A stretch of DNA of 64,000 nucleotides from Azotobacter bryophylli (GCF_042643485.1 NZ_JBHRSJ010000017.1:81308-145307), one strand, 5' to 3'. Shown: positions 8,204-17,358, numbered from the stretch's first letter. Notes: a model not told the origin generated them from the letters alone. Numbers and translations: made by a program.

Positions 8204-9094
8204 CTACAGCGCTTCCAGGCAGCCGGCCAGGTTGTCGGCCAGGTTCTCCAGCAGCCGCTCGTAGCCGCCGGCGTCCACCGGCACGTCGCTGCCCATGGCG
8301 TCCAGCACCGCCAGGCGCACCGGCAGACCGTCGCTCAGGGTCCCGGCCAGGCGCGGCTGCAGGGGCGGCTCGCTGAACACGCAGGCCGGGCCGGCGGCCT
8401 GCAGGCGCTGGCGCATCTCGGCCACGTGGCGGGCGCCGGGCTGCACCTCGGGGGAAACGCTGAACACCCCGGCGTGCTCCAGGCCGTAGGCGCTCTCGAA
8501 ATAGTCGTAGGCCTCGTGGAAGACGAAGTAGGGCTTGTTCCCGACCTTGTCCAGACGCGCCTTCAGGCGCTGGTCGAGGGCCGCCAGGCGCTGCTCGAAG
8601 GCGCCCAGGTTGGCCCGGTAGCGCTCGGCGTGCTCCGGGTCGGCCGTGGCCAGATCGGCGGCCATGCGCGCCGCGATCACCTGGGCGTTGGCCGGCAGCA
8701 GCCAGAGGTGCGCATCGATCGTGCCCGGACGATGCTCGTGGTCGTGCTCGTCGTCGTGCCCCGCCTGGAAGTGCCGCAGCTGGAGGCCGGGCAGTTCCTG
8801 CACGACCACGCTCGGCCCGCCGCGACCGGCCAGCACCTTGGGCAGGAAGGTCTCCAGATCCGGCCCGATCCAGTAGAACAGGGTCGCCGCCTCGAGGCTG
8901 CGCAGGTCGGACGGGCGCAGGGCGTAGTGGTGTGGCGAAGCGCCGGGCGGCAGTAGCGCGGCGGGCTCGCCGACCCCGTCCTGGACCGCGGCGGCGATCA
9001 GCTGCAGGGGCTTCAGGCTGGTCAGCAGGCGCACGTCTGCCTGGGCCGGGAGGGTGAGACAGGCCAACAGCAAAGCGACGAACGAGCGGAACAT
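8204..9094 (-). CDS. znuA: High-affinity zinc ABC transporter, periplasmic zinc-binding protein
   Basis: This 296-residue cluster A-I solute-binding protein has a signal peptide (MFRSFVALLLACLTLPAQA). It delivers Zn(II) to ZnuB-ZnuC. Metal-site signatures are 'PPGASPHHYALRPSD' (first His ligands), 'IDAHLWLLP' (second) and 'YFVFHEAYDYFE' (third). The His/Asp-rich loop 'GHDDEHDHEHRPGT' near residue 115 is typical of ZnuA. It is divergent from zur, with a Zur-type operator between them, so it should be repressed when zinc is replete. Confidence 0.95.
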   Translation of the reverse strand: MFRSFVALLLACLTLPAQADVRLLTSLKPLQLIAAAVQDGVGEPAALLPPGASPHHYALRPSDLRSLEAATLFYWIGPDLETFLPKVLAGRGGPSVVVQELPGLQLRHFQAGHDDEHDHEHRPGTIDAHLWLLPANAQVIAARMAADLATADPEHAERYRANLGAFEQRLAALDQRLKARLDKVGNKPYFVFHEAYDYFESAYGLEHAGVFSVSPEVQPGARHVAEMRQRLQAAGPACVFSEPPLQPRLAGTLSDGLPVRLAVLDAMGSDVPVDAGGYERLLENLADNLAGCLEAL

Positions 9095-9120
9095 GGACGA
9101 GCTACCACGGGATGGAAAGT

Positions 9121-9133
9121 GTAATAGAATAAC
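9121..9133. promoter_or_regulatory. Zur box between znuA and zur
   Basis: The 13-mer GTAATAGAATAAC is an imperfect palindrome matching the proteobacterial Zur operator form GTTAT-N3-ATAAC with one mismatch in each reading. It sits in the 62-base divergent region, 26 bases from znuA and 23 from zur, so one site can control both transcripts. Confidence 0.8.
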
Positions 9134-9156
9134 GTCCCTTTTCCCGGACGTCGCCC

Positions 9157-9642
9157 ATGACCACGCCGCCTTTGGCCTGCGCGCCCCACGATCACAGCCA
9201 CTGCGTCAGCCACGCGCTGGCCGAAGCCGACGCGCTCTGCAGCCGCCACGGCGTACGCCTGACCAGCCTGCGCCGGCGGGTGCTGGAGCTGGTCTGGCAG
9301 AGCCACAAGCCGCTCGGCGCCTACGACATCCTCGCCGTGCTGAGCGAGCAGGACGGCCGCCGCGCGGCGCCGCCGACGGTCTACCGGGCGCTGGACTTCC
9401 TCCTGGAGAACGGCCTGGTGCACCGCATCGCCTCGCTCAACGCCTTCGTCGGCTGCGACCACCCGGAGCACGCCCACCAGGGCCAGTTCTTCATCTGCCG
9501 GCATTGCCGCGCCGCCATCGAGCTGGAGCAGCCGGCGATCAGCGAGAGCATTCTGGCCAGCGCCGCCAACCTGGGCTTCAAGGTCGAGGGGCAGACCGTG
9601 GAAGTGGTCGGCCTCTGCGCCAGCTGCCGGGAAGCGCAATGA
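9157..9642 (+). CDS. zur: Zinc uptake regulator, Fur family
   Basis: This 161-residue Fur-family repressor binds DNA when zinc is abundant and shuts off znu genes. The N-terminal winged helix ('VRLTSLRRRVLELVWQSHKPLG', then 'APPTVYRALDFLLENGLVHRI') is followed by the dimerisation domain. The structural zinc site has Cys pairs in 'FFICRHC' and, at the C-terminus, 'VGLCASC'. It is His-rich at the N-terminus (HDHSHCVSH). It is the first gene of the operon zur-znuC-znuB and overlaps znuC by an ATGA junction. It is probably autoregulated through the 9121 box. Confidence 0.95.
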   Translation: MTTPPLACAPHDHSHCVSHALAEADALCSRHGVRLTSLRRRVLELVWQSHKPLGAYDILAVLSEQDGRRAAPPTVYRALDFLLENGLVHRIASLNAFVGCDHPEHAHQGQFFICRHCRAAIELEQPAISESILASAANLGFKVEGQTVEVVGLCASCREAQ

Positions 9643-10409
9643 GCGACAGCCTGATCAGCCTGGAAGGCGTGCGCGTCCGCTTCGACGGCAAGGACATGCT
9701 GCAGGACGTGAACCTGGCCGTGCGGCAGGGCGAGATCGTCACCCTGATCGGCCCCAACGGCGCCGGCAAGACCACCCTGGTGCGGGTCGTGCTCGGCCTG
9801 CTCAAGCCGGACGCCGGGCGCGTCCGGCGCCAGCCGCAACTGCGCATCGGCTACATGCCGCAGAAACTGCACGTGGACGCCACCCTGCCGCTGACCGTGC
9901 TGCGCTTCCTGCGCCTGGTACCCTGCGTCGACCGCGCCCGCGCCGAGACCGCGCTGGCCGAGGTCGGCGCGCCGCAGGTGATCGACAGCCCCTTGCAGCG
10001 CATCTCCGGCGGCGAACTGCAGCGCGTGCTGCTGGCCCGTGCCCTGCTGCGCCAGCCGCAGCTCCTGGTGCTCGACGAGCCGGTGCAGGGCGTCGACATC
10101 GCCGGCCAGGCCGAGCTGTACCGGCTGATCGGCCAGCTGCGCGATCGCTACGGCTGCGGCGTGCTGATGGTTTCCCACGACCTGCACCTGGTGATGAGCG
10201 CCACCGACCAGGTGGTCTGCCTCAACCACCACGTCTGCTGCTCCGGCCACCCGGAACAGGTCAGCGGCGACCCGGCCTTCCTCGAACTGTTCGGCCAGGG
10301 CGCCCGCAGCCTGGCCCTCTACCAGCACCATCACGACCACGCCCACGACCTGCACGGCAGCGTCGTGCGCAAACCCCACGTACACGGCCCCGACTGCAAC
10401 CATGGCTGA
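9639..10409 (+). CDS. znuC: Zinc ABC transporter ATPase
   Basis: This 256-residue cytoplasmic ATPase energises ZnuB. Walker A is 'GPNGAGKTT', the signature is 'ISGGELQRVLLARALL', Walker B is 'LLVLDEP', and the switch His is in 'MVSHDLHLV'. The last 25 or so residues form a His/Asp/Cys-rich tail (QHHHDHAHDLHG then HVHGPDCNHG) that is not part of the ATPase core and could bind metal. The start overlaps the zur stop by 4 bases, and the end overlaps znuB by 8 bases. Confidence 0.95.
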   Translation: MSDSLISLEGVRVRFDGKDMLQDVNLAVRQGEIVTLIGPNGAGKTTLVRVVLGLLKPDAGRVRRQPQLRIGYMPQKLHVDATLPLTVLRFLRLVPCVDRARAETALAEVGAPQVIDSPLQRISGGELQRVLLARALLRQPQLLVLDEPVQGVDIAGQAELYRLIGQLRDRYGCGVLMVSHDLHLVMSATDQVVCLNHHVCCSGHPEQVSGDPAFLELFGQGARSLALYQHHHDHAHDLHGSVVRKPHVHGPDCNHG

Positions 10410-11193
10410 TTTTCTGCTCAACGCCCTGCTCGCCGGCCTCGCCCTGGCGCTGGTCGCCGGTCCGCTCGGCTCCTTCGTGGTCTGGCGGCGGATGGCCTAT
10501 TTCGGCGACACCCTGGCCCACGCCGCGCTGCTCGGCGTGGCCCTCGGCCTGCTGCTGGAGGTCAGCCTGACCCTGACCGTGGTGGTCGGCTGCGTGCTGC
10601 TCGCGGTGCTCCTGGTGTTCCTCCAGCAGCGCCAGCCGCTGGCCTCGGATACCCTGCTGGGCATCCTCGCGCCGAGCACCCTGTCCCTCGGCCTGGTCAC
10701 CCTGAGCTTCATGAAGAACGTGCGCGTCGACCTGATGGGCTACCTGTTCGGCGACCTGCTGGCGGTCGGGTCAAACGACCTGGCCTGGATTCTCGGCGGC
10801 AGCGCCCTGGTGCTGGCGCTGCTGGTACTGCTCTGGCGGCCGCTCCTGGCGATCACCGTGCACGAGGAGCTGGCCCAGGTGGAGGGCCTGCCGGTGGCGG
10901 GCATCCGTCTGGCGCTGATGCTGCTGATCGCCGTGGTGATCGCGGTGGCGATGAAGATCGTCGGCGTGCTGCTGATCACCTCGCTGCTGATCATCCCCGC
11001 CGCGGCCGCCCAGCGCCACGCGCGCACCCCGGAGGAGATGGCCGTCGGCGCCAGCCTGCTCGGCGTGGTCGCGGTCTGCGCCGGGCTGTCGCTGTCCTGG
11101 ATCGAGGACACCCCGGCCGGGCCGTCCATCGTCGTCGCCGCGGCGACGCTGTTCCTCGTCAGCCTGGCCCTGCCGCGGCGCCTGGGGCGCTGA
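10402..11193 (+). CDS. znuB: Zinc ABC transporter permease
   Basis: This 263-residue ABC-3 family integral membrane protein has about eight hydrophobic segments. Typical motifs are 'GSFVVWRRMAYFGDTLAHAALLG' split over the first loop, and 'VVGVLLITSLLIIPAAAAQRHA' in family form ('KIVGVLLITSLLIIPAAAA'). It forms the channel for Zn(II) with ZnuC and ends the zur-znuC-znuB operon. Confidence 0.94.
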   Translation: MADFLLNALLAGLALALVAGPLGSFVVWRRMAYFGDTLAHAALLGVALGLLLEVSLTLTVVVGCVLLAVLLVFLQQRQPLASDTLLGILAPSTLSLGLVTLSFMKNVRVDLMGYLFGDLLAVGSNDLAWILGGSALVLALLVLLWRPLLAITVHEELAQVEGLPVAGIRLALMLLIAVVIAVAMKIVGVLLITSLLIIPAAAAQRHARTPEEMAVGASLLGVVAVCAGLSLSWIEDTPAGPSIVVAAATLFLVSLALPRRLGR

Positions 11194-11327
11194 ACGATCC
11201 CGCGCGAACGGGGTCTCAGGATGGTTGTGCCGCCGCCCACGCCTGCGACGGCCCGCACCATCCCCTTTCCTGCCCGCGCGGCGGGCGGTATAGAGTTATA
11301 ACCATACCCTGTCAGAGTAGATTCCCC

Positions 11328-11717
11328 ATGTTCGCGACTTCCCTCCGTCGTCTGTCGCCGCTGTTGCTGCTGCTGTCGCTCGCTGCCTGCCATCACACCG
11401 AGCACAGGGCCGCCCTGGCACCGACCGAGCGGTTGCTGGAGAAGCAGCTGGCCGACGGCGACCTGCCGGCCGCCACCGATTCCTTCCGCCGTCTGCAGCA
11501 AGGCCCGGTGCAGCCGGCGCCGAACCTGGAAGGCTACCAGCGCCGCCTCGCCGAGGCCTGGCTGCAGCGGGGCCAGAAGGCCCTGGAGCGCGGCGACATG
11601 AAGGCCGCCGCCACCGCCCTGGGCAACGCCCGCGCGCTGATGCCGCAGGCGCCGGCCCTGACCGACGGCCTCGACGGCCGCCTGAAGAACGACGAGCCCG
11701 CCGCCGAGACGCCCTGA
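11328..11717 (+). CDS. Small lipoprotein with TPR-like helices (PA5502-type hypothetical)
   Basis: This 129-residue predicted lipoprotein has the signal 'LLLLLSLAACHH' with lipobox LAAC. The mature part is helical and Ala/Leu/Arg-rich, with two TPR-like stretches ('EKQLADGDLPAATDSFRRL' and 'GQKALERGDMKAAATALGNA'). The same gene position between znuB and the methionine importer occurs in P. aeruginosa. The function is unknown. An AT-rich stretch at 11288-11310 (TATAGAGTTATAAC) just upstream contains plausible -10 elements. Confidence 0.8.
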   Translation: MFATSLRRLSPLLLLLSLAACHHTEHRAALAPTERLLEKQLADGDLPAATDSFRRLQQGPVQPAPNLEGYQRRLAEAWLQRGQKALERGDMKAAATALGNARALMPQAPALTDGLDGRLKNDEPAAETP

Positions 11718-12064
11718 GCCTCGGGCCGGCACGGCTTCGGTTGGCGGGCGGACGGCCGCGAAGCGACCGCTGCTCGGAGGCCTGCCGGCCGGCCCGATGG
11801 CCGGCTCCCGCCGCCGCGATCCCGATACTGCCCAGCCTCGGAACCCCGGCCGACGGCAGCCGGCTCACCCCGACGACCGCACAGGCCACCAGCTAGTGAC
11901 CGAATGACGGCGCATTGGTTGCACCCGATCCATGCGGTCCGCCTATCGGTCCCGCTGCCATGGTCTATCGCGACAGGCCCCGCCCGGCGCAGCGGCAGCC
12001 GCCCCGAGCGGGTAGAATGCGCCTCTAGAAGTCTCGTCCCAGAGCGCTCCCACAAGGTTATCCC
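11718..12064. other. Intergenic region upstream of metN
   Basis: These 347 bases are GC-rich and hold no supported gene on either strand. A -10-like TAGAAT at about 12014-12019 lies 50 bases before the metN GTG and could be its promoter. I see no recognisable riboswitch or MetJ/MetR box. Confidence 0.5.
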
Positions 12065-13072
12065 GTGATCGAATTCGACGACGTCCACAAGGCGTACCGG
12101 GTCGGCGGCCGCGACGTTGCCGCCCTGCAGCCGACCCGGCTGACCATCGCGGCCGGACGGATCTTCGGCCTGATCGGCCACTCCGGCGCCGGCAAGAGCA
12201 CCCTGCTGCGCCTGATCAACCGGCTCGAGGAGCCCAGCGGCGGGCGCGTCCTGGTCGAGGGCGTCGACGTCGCCACCCTCGACGACGAGGACCTGCGGCG
12301 CCTGCGCCAGCGCATCGGGATGATCTTCCAGCACTTCAACTTGCTGGCCTCCAAGACCGTGGCCGACAACGTCGCCCTGCCGCTGAAGCTGGCCGGCGAG
12401 CTGCCGCGCCGCGAGATCGACGCCCGCGTCGCCCGCCTGCTGGCGCGCGTGGGCCTCGCCGAGCACGCCAGCAAGTACCCGGCACAGCTCTCCGGCGGGC
12501 AGAAGCAGCGGGTCGGCATCGCCCGCGCGCTGGCCACGGAGCCGAGCATCCTGCTCTGCGACGAGGCCACCAGCGCCCTTGACCCGCAGACCACCGCCTC
12601 CGTGCTGCAGTTGCTGGCCGAGCTCAACCGCGAGCTGAACCTGACCATCGTGCTGATCACCCACGAGATGGAGGTGATCCGCCGGGTCTGCGACCGGGTG
12701 GCGGTGCTGGACGCCGGGGCGATCGTCGAGGAGGGGCCGGTCGCCGAGGTGTTCCTGCATCCCCGGCACCCGACCACCCGGCGCCTGGTCAACGAGGCCG
12801 AGCACCTGGACGAACGCGAGCAGGTCGACGACTTCGCCCACGTGCCGGGGCGCATCCTGCGCCTGACCGTGCAGGGCGAGGCGACCTACGCGCCGCTGCT
12901 CGGCCGCCTGGCGCGGGAGACCGGCGTGGACTACAGCATCCTCGCCGGACGCATCGACCGCATCCGCGACCAGCCCTACGGCCAGTTGACCCTGGCCCTC
13001 TCCGGCGGCGACCTGGACCAGGCGCTGAGCCGCCTGCAAGCCGCCGAAGTACAGGTGGAGGTACTGCGCTGA
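12065..13072 (+). CDS. metN: Methionine ABC transporter ATPase
   Basis: This 335-residue protein starts at GTG (AAGG 6 bases upstream). It drives import of methionine through MetI. The ATPase core (1-240) carries 'GHSGAGKST', 'LSGGQKQRVGIARAL', 'LLCDEATSALDP' and 'LITHEMEVIRRVCDRVAVL'. The C-terminal ACT-like NIL domain (about 260-335) is the allosteric methionine-sensing part typical of MetN. The stop overlaps the metI ATG by one base. Confidence 0.93.
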   Translation: MIEFDDVHKAYRVGGRDVAALQPTRLTIAAGRIFGLIGHSGAGKSTLLRLINRLEEPSGGRVLVEGVDVATLDDEDLRRLRQRIGMIFQHFNLLASKTVADNVALPLKLAGELPRREIDARVARLLARVGLAEHASKYPAQLSGGQKQRVGIARALATEPSILLCDEATSALDPQTTASVLQLLAELNRELNLTIVLITHEMEVIRRVCDRVAVLDAGAIVEEGPVAEVFLHPRHPTTRRLVNEAEHLDEREQVDDFAHVPGRILRLTVQGEATYAPLLGRLARETGVDYSILAGRIDRIRDQPYGQLTLALSGGDLDQALSRLQAAEVQVEVLR

Positions 13073-13737
13073 TGGAAGCCCTGTTCGCCAACCTGGACTG
13101 GTACGAGATCGGCATCGCCGGCCTCGACACCCTCTTGATGCTCGGCGGCTCGCTGCTGTTCACCGTGCTGCTGGGCCTGCCGCTAGGCGTGCTGCTGTTC
13201 CTCTGCGGGCCGCACCAACTGCTCGCCAACCGGCCGCTGTACGGTCTGCTGTCGCTGCTGGTGAACCTGCTGCGCTCGCTGCCGTTCATCATCCTGCTGA
13301 TCGTGATGATTCCCGTCACCCTGCTGCTCGCCGGCACCTCGCTGGGCGTCGCCGGAGCCATTCCGCCGCTGGTGGCGGGCGCCACGCCGTTCTTCGCCCG
13401 CCTGGTGGAAACCGCCCTGCGCGAGGTGGACCGCGGCATCATCGAGGCTACCCAGGCGATGGGCGCGACCACCCGGCAGATCGTCTGGAATGCGCTGCTG
13501 CCGGAGGCGCGGCCGGGGATCATCGCCGCCGTCACCGTCACCGCCATCACCCTGGTGTCCTACACCGCCATGGCCGGGGTGGTCGGCGCCGGCGGCCTCG
13601 GCGATCTGGCGATCCGATTCGGCTACCAGCGCTTCCAGACCGACGTGATGGTGGTCACCGTGGTCCTGCTGCTGGCGCTGGTGCAGGTCCTGCAGAGCCT
13701 CGGCGACCGCCTGGTCGTGCATTTTTCCCGCAAGTAA
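13072..13737 (+). CDS. metI: Methionine ABC transporter permease
   Basis: This 221-residue five-helix permease has the MetI-type coupling motif 'EATQAMGATTRQIVWNALLPEA'. The hydrophobic segments are at about 18-42, 55-78, 85-110, 150-175 and 190-212. It lies between metN and metQ in one operon, with 26 bases to metQ. Confidence 0.93.
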   Translation: MEALFANLDWYEIGIAGLDTLLMLGGSLLFTVLLGLPLGVLLFLCGPHQLLANRPLYGLLSLLVNLLRSLPFIILLIVMIPVTLLLAGTSLGVAGAIPPLVAGATPFFARLVETALREVDRGIIEATQAMGATTRQIVWNALLPEARPGIIAAVTVTAITLVSYTAMAGVVGAGGLGDLAIRFGYQRFQTDVMVVTVVLLLALVQVLQSLGDRLVVHFSRK

Positions 13738-13763
13738 CCCCGCCTTCCGGAGCGTCCGACCCC

Positions 13764-14537
13764 ATGAAGAAACTGCTGCTCGCCCTGGCCGCCGTCGCGG
13801 CCTTCTCCGCCCAGGCCGCGGAGACCCTGACGGTCGCCGCCACCGCCGTGCCGCACGCCCAGATCCTCGACTTCGTCCGGCCGAAGCTGGCCGAGAAGGG
13901 CATCGAGCTGAGGGTCAAGATCTTCAACGACTACGTGCAGCCCAACGTCCAGGTCGCCGAGAAGCGCCTGGACGCCAACTTCTTCCAGCACCAGCCGTAC
14001 CTGGACGAGTTCAACCGCAGCCGGGGCACCGATCTGGTCAGGGTGGTCGCCGTGCACATCGAGCCGTTCGGCGCCTACTCGCGCAAGTACCGGACCCTCG
14101 AGGCGCTGCCCGACCGCGCCGAGGTGGTCATCCCCAACGACGCCACCAACGCCGGACGCGCCCTGCTGCTCTTGGCCAAGGGCGGGCTGATCAGCCTGCG
14201 GGACGGCGCCGGCGTCACCGCCTCGCTGCGCGACGTCGCCGCCAATCCGAAGAAGCTGCGCATCCGCGAGCTGGAAGCGGCGACCCTGCCGCGGGTGCTG
14301 GACCAGATCGACCTGGCGCTGATCAACACCAACTACGCCCTGGAAGCCGGCCTCGACCCGCGCCGCGACCCGCTGATCATCGAGGACAACGAGTCGCCCT
14401 ACGTCAACATCCTGGTCTCCCGCCCGGACAACCAGTACGCCCCGGCCATGCGCCGGCTGGCCGAGGAGCTGAACGGCCCCGAGGTGCGGCGCTTCATCGA
14501 GGAGAAGTACCAGGGCAGCCTGGTGCCGGCGTTCTGA
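13764..14537 (+). CDS. metQ: Methionine-binding protein (NLPA family)
   Basis: This 257-residue periplasmic substrate-binding protein has a signal peptide (MKKLLLALAAVAAFSAQAA) and NLPA landmarks: 'VPHAQILDFVRP', 'FNDYVQPN', 'DANFFQHQPYLDEF' and 'LALINTNYALEAG'. There is no lipobox Cys after the signal, so it is predicted soluble in the periplasm. It completes the metNIQ operon. It is convergent with the nucleotidase gene, leaving only 10 bases between stops. Confidence 0.93.
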   Translation: MKKLLLALAAVAAFSAQAAETLTVAATAVPHAQILDFVRPKLAEKGIELRVKIFNDYVQPNVQVAEKRLDANFFQHQPYLDEFNRSRGTDLVRVVAVHIEPFGAYSRKYRTLEALPDRAEVVIPNDATNAGRALLLLAKGGLISLRDGAGVTASLRDVAANPKKLRIRELEAATLPRVLDQIDLALINTNYALEAGLDPRRDPLIIEDNESPYVNILVSRPDNQYAPAMRRLAEELNGPEVRRFIEEKYQGSLVPAF

Positions 14538-14547
14538 GCGCTCGCTC

Positions 14548-16254
14548 CTACGGGCCGGCGACGACCGGCCGGCCGACCGGGCGGAAGCGCCGCGCCGGTT
14601 CGCCGCGGCCGGCCGGCGCGCCGCTGCGGTCGCAGGCCTGGAGGTAGTCGATCAGCGCCTGCCGGTCCTCGATTGGGGTGTCCAGGCGCTGGCCGGCGCG
14701 GGTCAGCACGGTGAAATGATCGCCGCCGTCGGCGAGGAAAGCATTGACCGCGATCCGATACGCCTGCCCGTCCCGCACCGGCCGGCCGTCGATCCGCAGG
14801 CTGCCCGGCAGGACGCGCCGCCCCGGAGGCCGCGAGGCGTCCCAGCGGTAGCTCAGCGAGGCGGACACCTGCAGCGGCGCGAATTCGCCGTCGCGCCACT
14901 GCTGTTCGAGCAGCTCGCGCAGCTGGGCGCCGCTCAGGGTCAGCACGACCAGGCGGTTGCCGAACGGCTGCACGGCGGCCAGTTGACCGAAGCTGACGCG
15001 GCTGCGCCCCGGCTCCAGCGCCAGTTCGCCGCGAATGCCGCCGTAGTTGGCCAGCGCCGCCTCGGCCCCCAGGTGCCGGGTCGCCGCCAGCTGGGCATCG
15101 GCCACCAGATCGCCCATCGCCGACTCGCCCGAGGCGTCGGCCGCCCTGGGGATGCGGGCGGCCCCCAGACGCGCGACCGGCTTCTCGAGCAGTGCCCCGC
15201 TGCGCTGTTCGACCCGCTGCTCGAGGGCCCGCATCCCGGCGTCGCCCGGGTAGCGCCGCGGGTCGACCAGCAGGTTGCGCGCCTCGATGCCCAGTACCCG
15301 GCGGCTGGCCGGGTCGATTCTCAGGGTCAGGTGGGTGAGCAGGCGACCGTAGGAAGACGCCTGGGTCACCAGCCGGTCGCCGACCCGGCAGAGATAGCCC
15401 TCGTGGGTGTGCGCGCTGATCAACAGTTCGATCTGCGGATCGAGCCGCCGGGCCACCTCGACGATCTCGCCCTGCAGGCCGCGGCAGTCCTGTCGGTCGA
15501 ACGGCTCGTCGGTGCGCCCGCCGTTGTGCACCAGCGCGACGATGACGTCCACGCCCTGGCGGCGCAGCGCGGGAAGCTGCGCGTTGATCGCCTCGGCTTC
15601 GTCCAGGGTGTCCAGCCCCGCCAGGCTCGAACGGGGGACCATCGAGGGCAGGTCTTGCGGCACCGCGCCGACGAAGGCGATCCTCACCCCGTGCACGGTC
15701 TCGATGCGGTAGGGCGCGAACAGCAGCTCGCCGCTGGCGCTGTCGATCAGGTTGGCGGCGATGTAGGGGAAGCGCGTGCCGCGGTGCTCGCCGTCGAAGC
15801 GGCAGGCCCGCTGCGGGCGCGGCGAGGCGCAGCCGCCGCGGACCTGGCGCAGCAGCTCCTGGCGGCCGCTGTCCAGCTCATGGTTGCCAACCACGGAAAG
15901 CTTCAGACCCAGCAGGTCCAATGCCTTGAGAGTCGGCTCGTCGGCCCACAGGGCGGAGAGCGGCGGGCTGGCGCCGATCAGGTCGCCGCCGCCGACGAAC
16001 AGCAGCTCCGGGTCCTGTCGGCGCAGCTCGGTCAAGAGTCCGCCGAGCGCCGCGAGGCCGCCGGCCTGCAGGGTGGTCCGGCCGCCCGCCGGCTCCTCGT
16101 AGCTGAAGGGATTGCTCTGGAGGTAGCCGTGCAGATCGTTGATCACCGCCAGGTTGACCTCGACCGGCGCGGACCGGGGCACCTGGCTGCAGCCGCCCAG
16201 CGCCAGCGCGAGCAGCAGGCCCAGGGAGCGGACGAGGGGAGCGGGGCGGGGCAT
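14548..16254 (-). CDS. Lipoprotein 5'-nucleotidase / metallophosphoesterase (UshA family)
   Basis: This 568-residue lipoprotein (lipobox in 'LALALGGCSQ') has the two-domain UshA layout. The N-terminal dinuclear metallophosphatase has 'NLAVINDLHGYL', 'GGGDLIGASPP', 'VVGNHELDSG', 'VALVHNGG' and 'LISAHTHEGYLC'. The C-terminal 5'-nucleotidase domain has 'LANYGGIRGEL' and 'NAFLADGGDHFTVL'. The family hydrolyses extracytoplasmic nucleotides or cyclic nucleotides. The start at 16254 is supported by GAGGAAACC upstream and the signal sequence. The exact substrate cannot be set. Confidence 0.88.
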   Translation of the reverse strand: MPRPAPLVRSLGLLLALALGGCSQVPRSAPVEVNLAVINDLHGYLQSNPFSYEEPAGGRTTLQAGGLAALGGLLTELRRQDPELLFVGGGDLIGASPPLSALWADEPTLKALDLLGLKLSVVGNHELDSGRQELLRQVRGGCASPRPQRACRFDGEHRGTRFPYIAANLIDSASGELLFAPYRIETVHGVRIAFVGAVPQDLPSMVPRSSLAGLDTLDEAEAINAQLPALRRQGVDVIVALVHNGGRTDEPFDRQDCRGLQGEIVEVARRLDPQIELLISAHTHEGYLCRVGDRLVTQASSYGRLLTHLTLRIDPASRRVLGIEARNLLVDPRRYPGDAGMRALEQRVEQRSGALLEKPVARLGAARIPRAADASGESAMGDLVADAQLAATRHLGAEAALANYGGIRGELALEPGRSRVSFGQLAAVQPFGNRLVVLTLSGAQLRELLEQQWRDGEFAPLQVSASLSYRWDASRPPGRRVLPGSLRIDGRPVRDGQAYRIAVNAFLADGGDHFTVLTRAGQRLDTPIEDRQALIDYLQACDRSGAPAGRGEPARRFRPVGRPVVAGP

Positions 16255-16374
16255 GGTTTCCTCGCGCTTCGCCCGGCGGGCGATCGGCAGTTGCTGGATC
16301 GAGCGCTCGGCTCGGCGGGCACCCACGATACCCGCCGGCGGGCGGCCGGGTCCAGCCGGCGCGCCGCCGGCGAC

Positions 16375-17358
16375 TCAGGGCACCAGTACGGCGGCGCCCT
16401 GGAAGCGCCCGCAGCGCAGGTCGTCGAGGGCCCGGTTGGCGTCCTCCAGGCGGTAGGGATGGGTCTCGGTGCGGATGCCGGCCTGGGCGGCGACGGCGAA
16501 GAAGTCCAGGCCGTCCTGGCGGGTCAGGTTGGCCACCGAGACCACTTCGCGCTCCTCCCAGAGGATGTCGTAGGGGAAGCTCGGGATGTCGCTCATGTGG
16601 ATGCCGGCGCAGACCACCCGGCCACCCTTGCGCAGGGCGCGCAGCGCGGCGGGCACCAGGTCGCCGACCGGCGCGTAAAGGATCGCCGCGTCCAGCGGCT
16701 CGGGCGGCAGCTCGTCCGAGCCGCCGGCCCAGACCGCGCCGAGGGAGCTGGCGAAGTCCTGGGCGGCGCGGTCGCCCGGGCGGCTGAAGGCGTACACCTC
16801 GCGCCCCTGCCAGCGCGCCACCTGCATGACGATGTGCGCCGCCGCGCCGAAGCCGTAGAGGCCGAGGCGCCGGGCGTCGCCGGCCTTGACCAGCGAACGC
16901 CAGCCGATCAGCCCGGCGCAGAGCAGCGGCGCCAGGGCCACGTCGTCGCCGTCCTCGCCCAGGGCGAAGGCGAAGCGGGCGTCGGCCACCACCTGCTCGG
17001 CGTAACCGCCGGGGCGAGTGTAGCCGGTGAACTGCGGCGCGTCGCAGAGGTTCTCCGCCTGGTGCCGGCAGTACCAGCACTGGCCGCAGGTGTGCCCGAG
17101 CCAGGGGATGCCGACCCGCTGGCCGATGGCGAAGCCCTCGACGCCGGGGCCGAGCGCCTCGACGCGACCGACGATCTCGTGCCCCGGAATGACCGGCGGG
17201 GTCACCTGCGGCAGCTCGCCGTCGACCACGTGCAGGTCGGTGCGGCAGACGCCGCAGGCACTGACCCGCACCCGCAGCTCGCCGGGGCCGGGCTGGGGTT
17301 CGGGCAACTCGCGCAGCACCAGGGGCTGGCCTACCGCTTCGAGAACCATGGCGCGCAT
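16375..17358 (-). CDS. Zinc-dependent alcohol dehydrogenase family protein
   Basis: This 327-residue MDR-superfamily oxidoreductase has the catalytic-zinc Cys in 'ACGVCRTDLHVVDG' and His/Glu in 'PGHEIVGRV'. The structural-zinc Cys cluster is 'CGQCWYCRHQAENLC'. The Rossmann segment 'RLGLYGFGAAAHIVMQVA' keeps GxGxxA. It resembles broad-range NAD(P)-dependent alcohol dehydrogenases. It lies 16 bases downstream of the SCO gene on the same strand, so it may be read through from the oxidase operon, but I see no functional link. Confidence 0.85.
   Translation of the reverse strand: MRAMVLEAVGQPLVLRELPEPQPGPGELRVRVSACGVCRTDLHVVDGELPQVTPPVIPGHEIVGRVEALGPGVEGFAIGQRVGIPWLGHTCGQCWYCRHQAENLCDAPQFTGYTRPGGYAEQVVADARFAFALGEDGDDVALAPLLCAGLIGWRSLVKAGDARRLGLYGFGAAAHIVMQVARWQGREVYAFSRPGDRAAQDFASSLGAVWAGGSDELPPEPLDAAILYAPVGDLVPAALRALRKGGRVVCAGIHMSDIPSFPYDILWEEREVVSVANLTRQDGLDFFAVAAQAGIRTETHPYRLEDANRALDDLRCGRFQGAAVLVP

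Noticed and set aside
11288..11310. AT-rich TATAGAGTTATAACCATAC as a second Zur box
   Set aside because: It shares GTTAT with the operator but the second half-site does not match at the right spacing.
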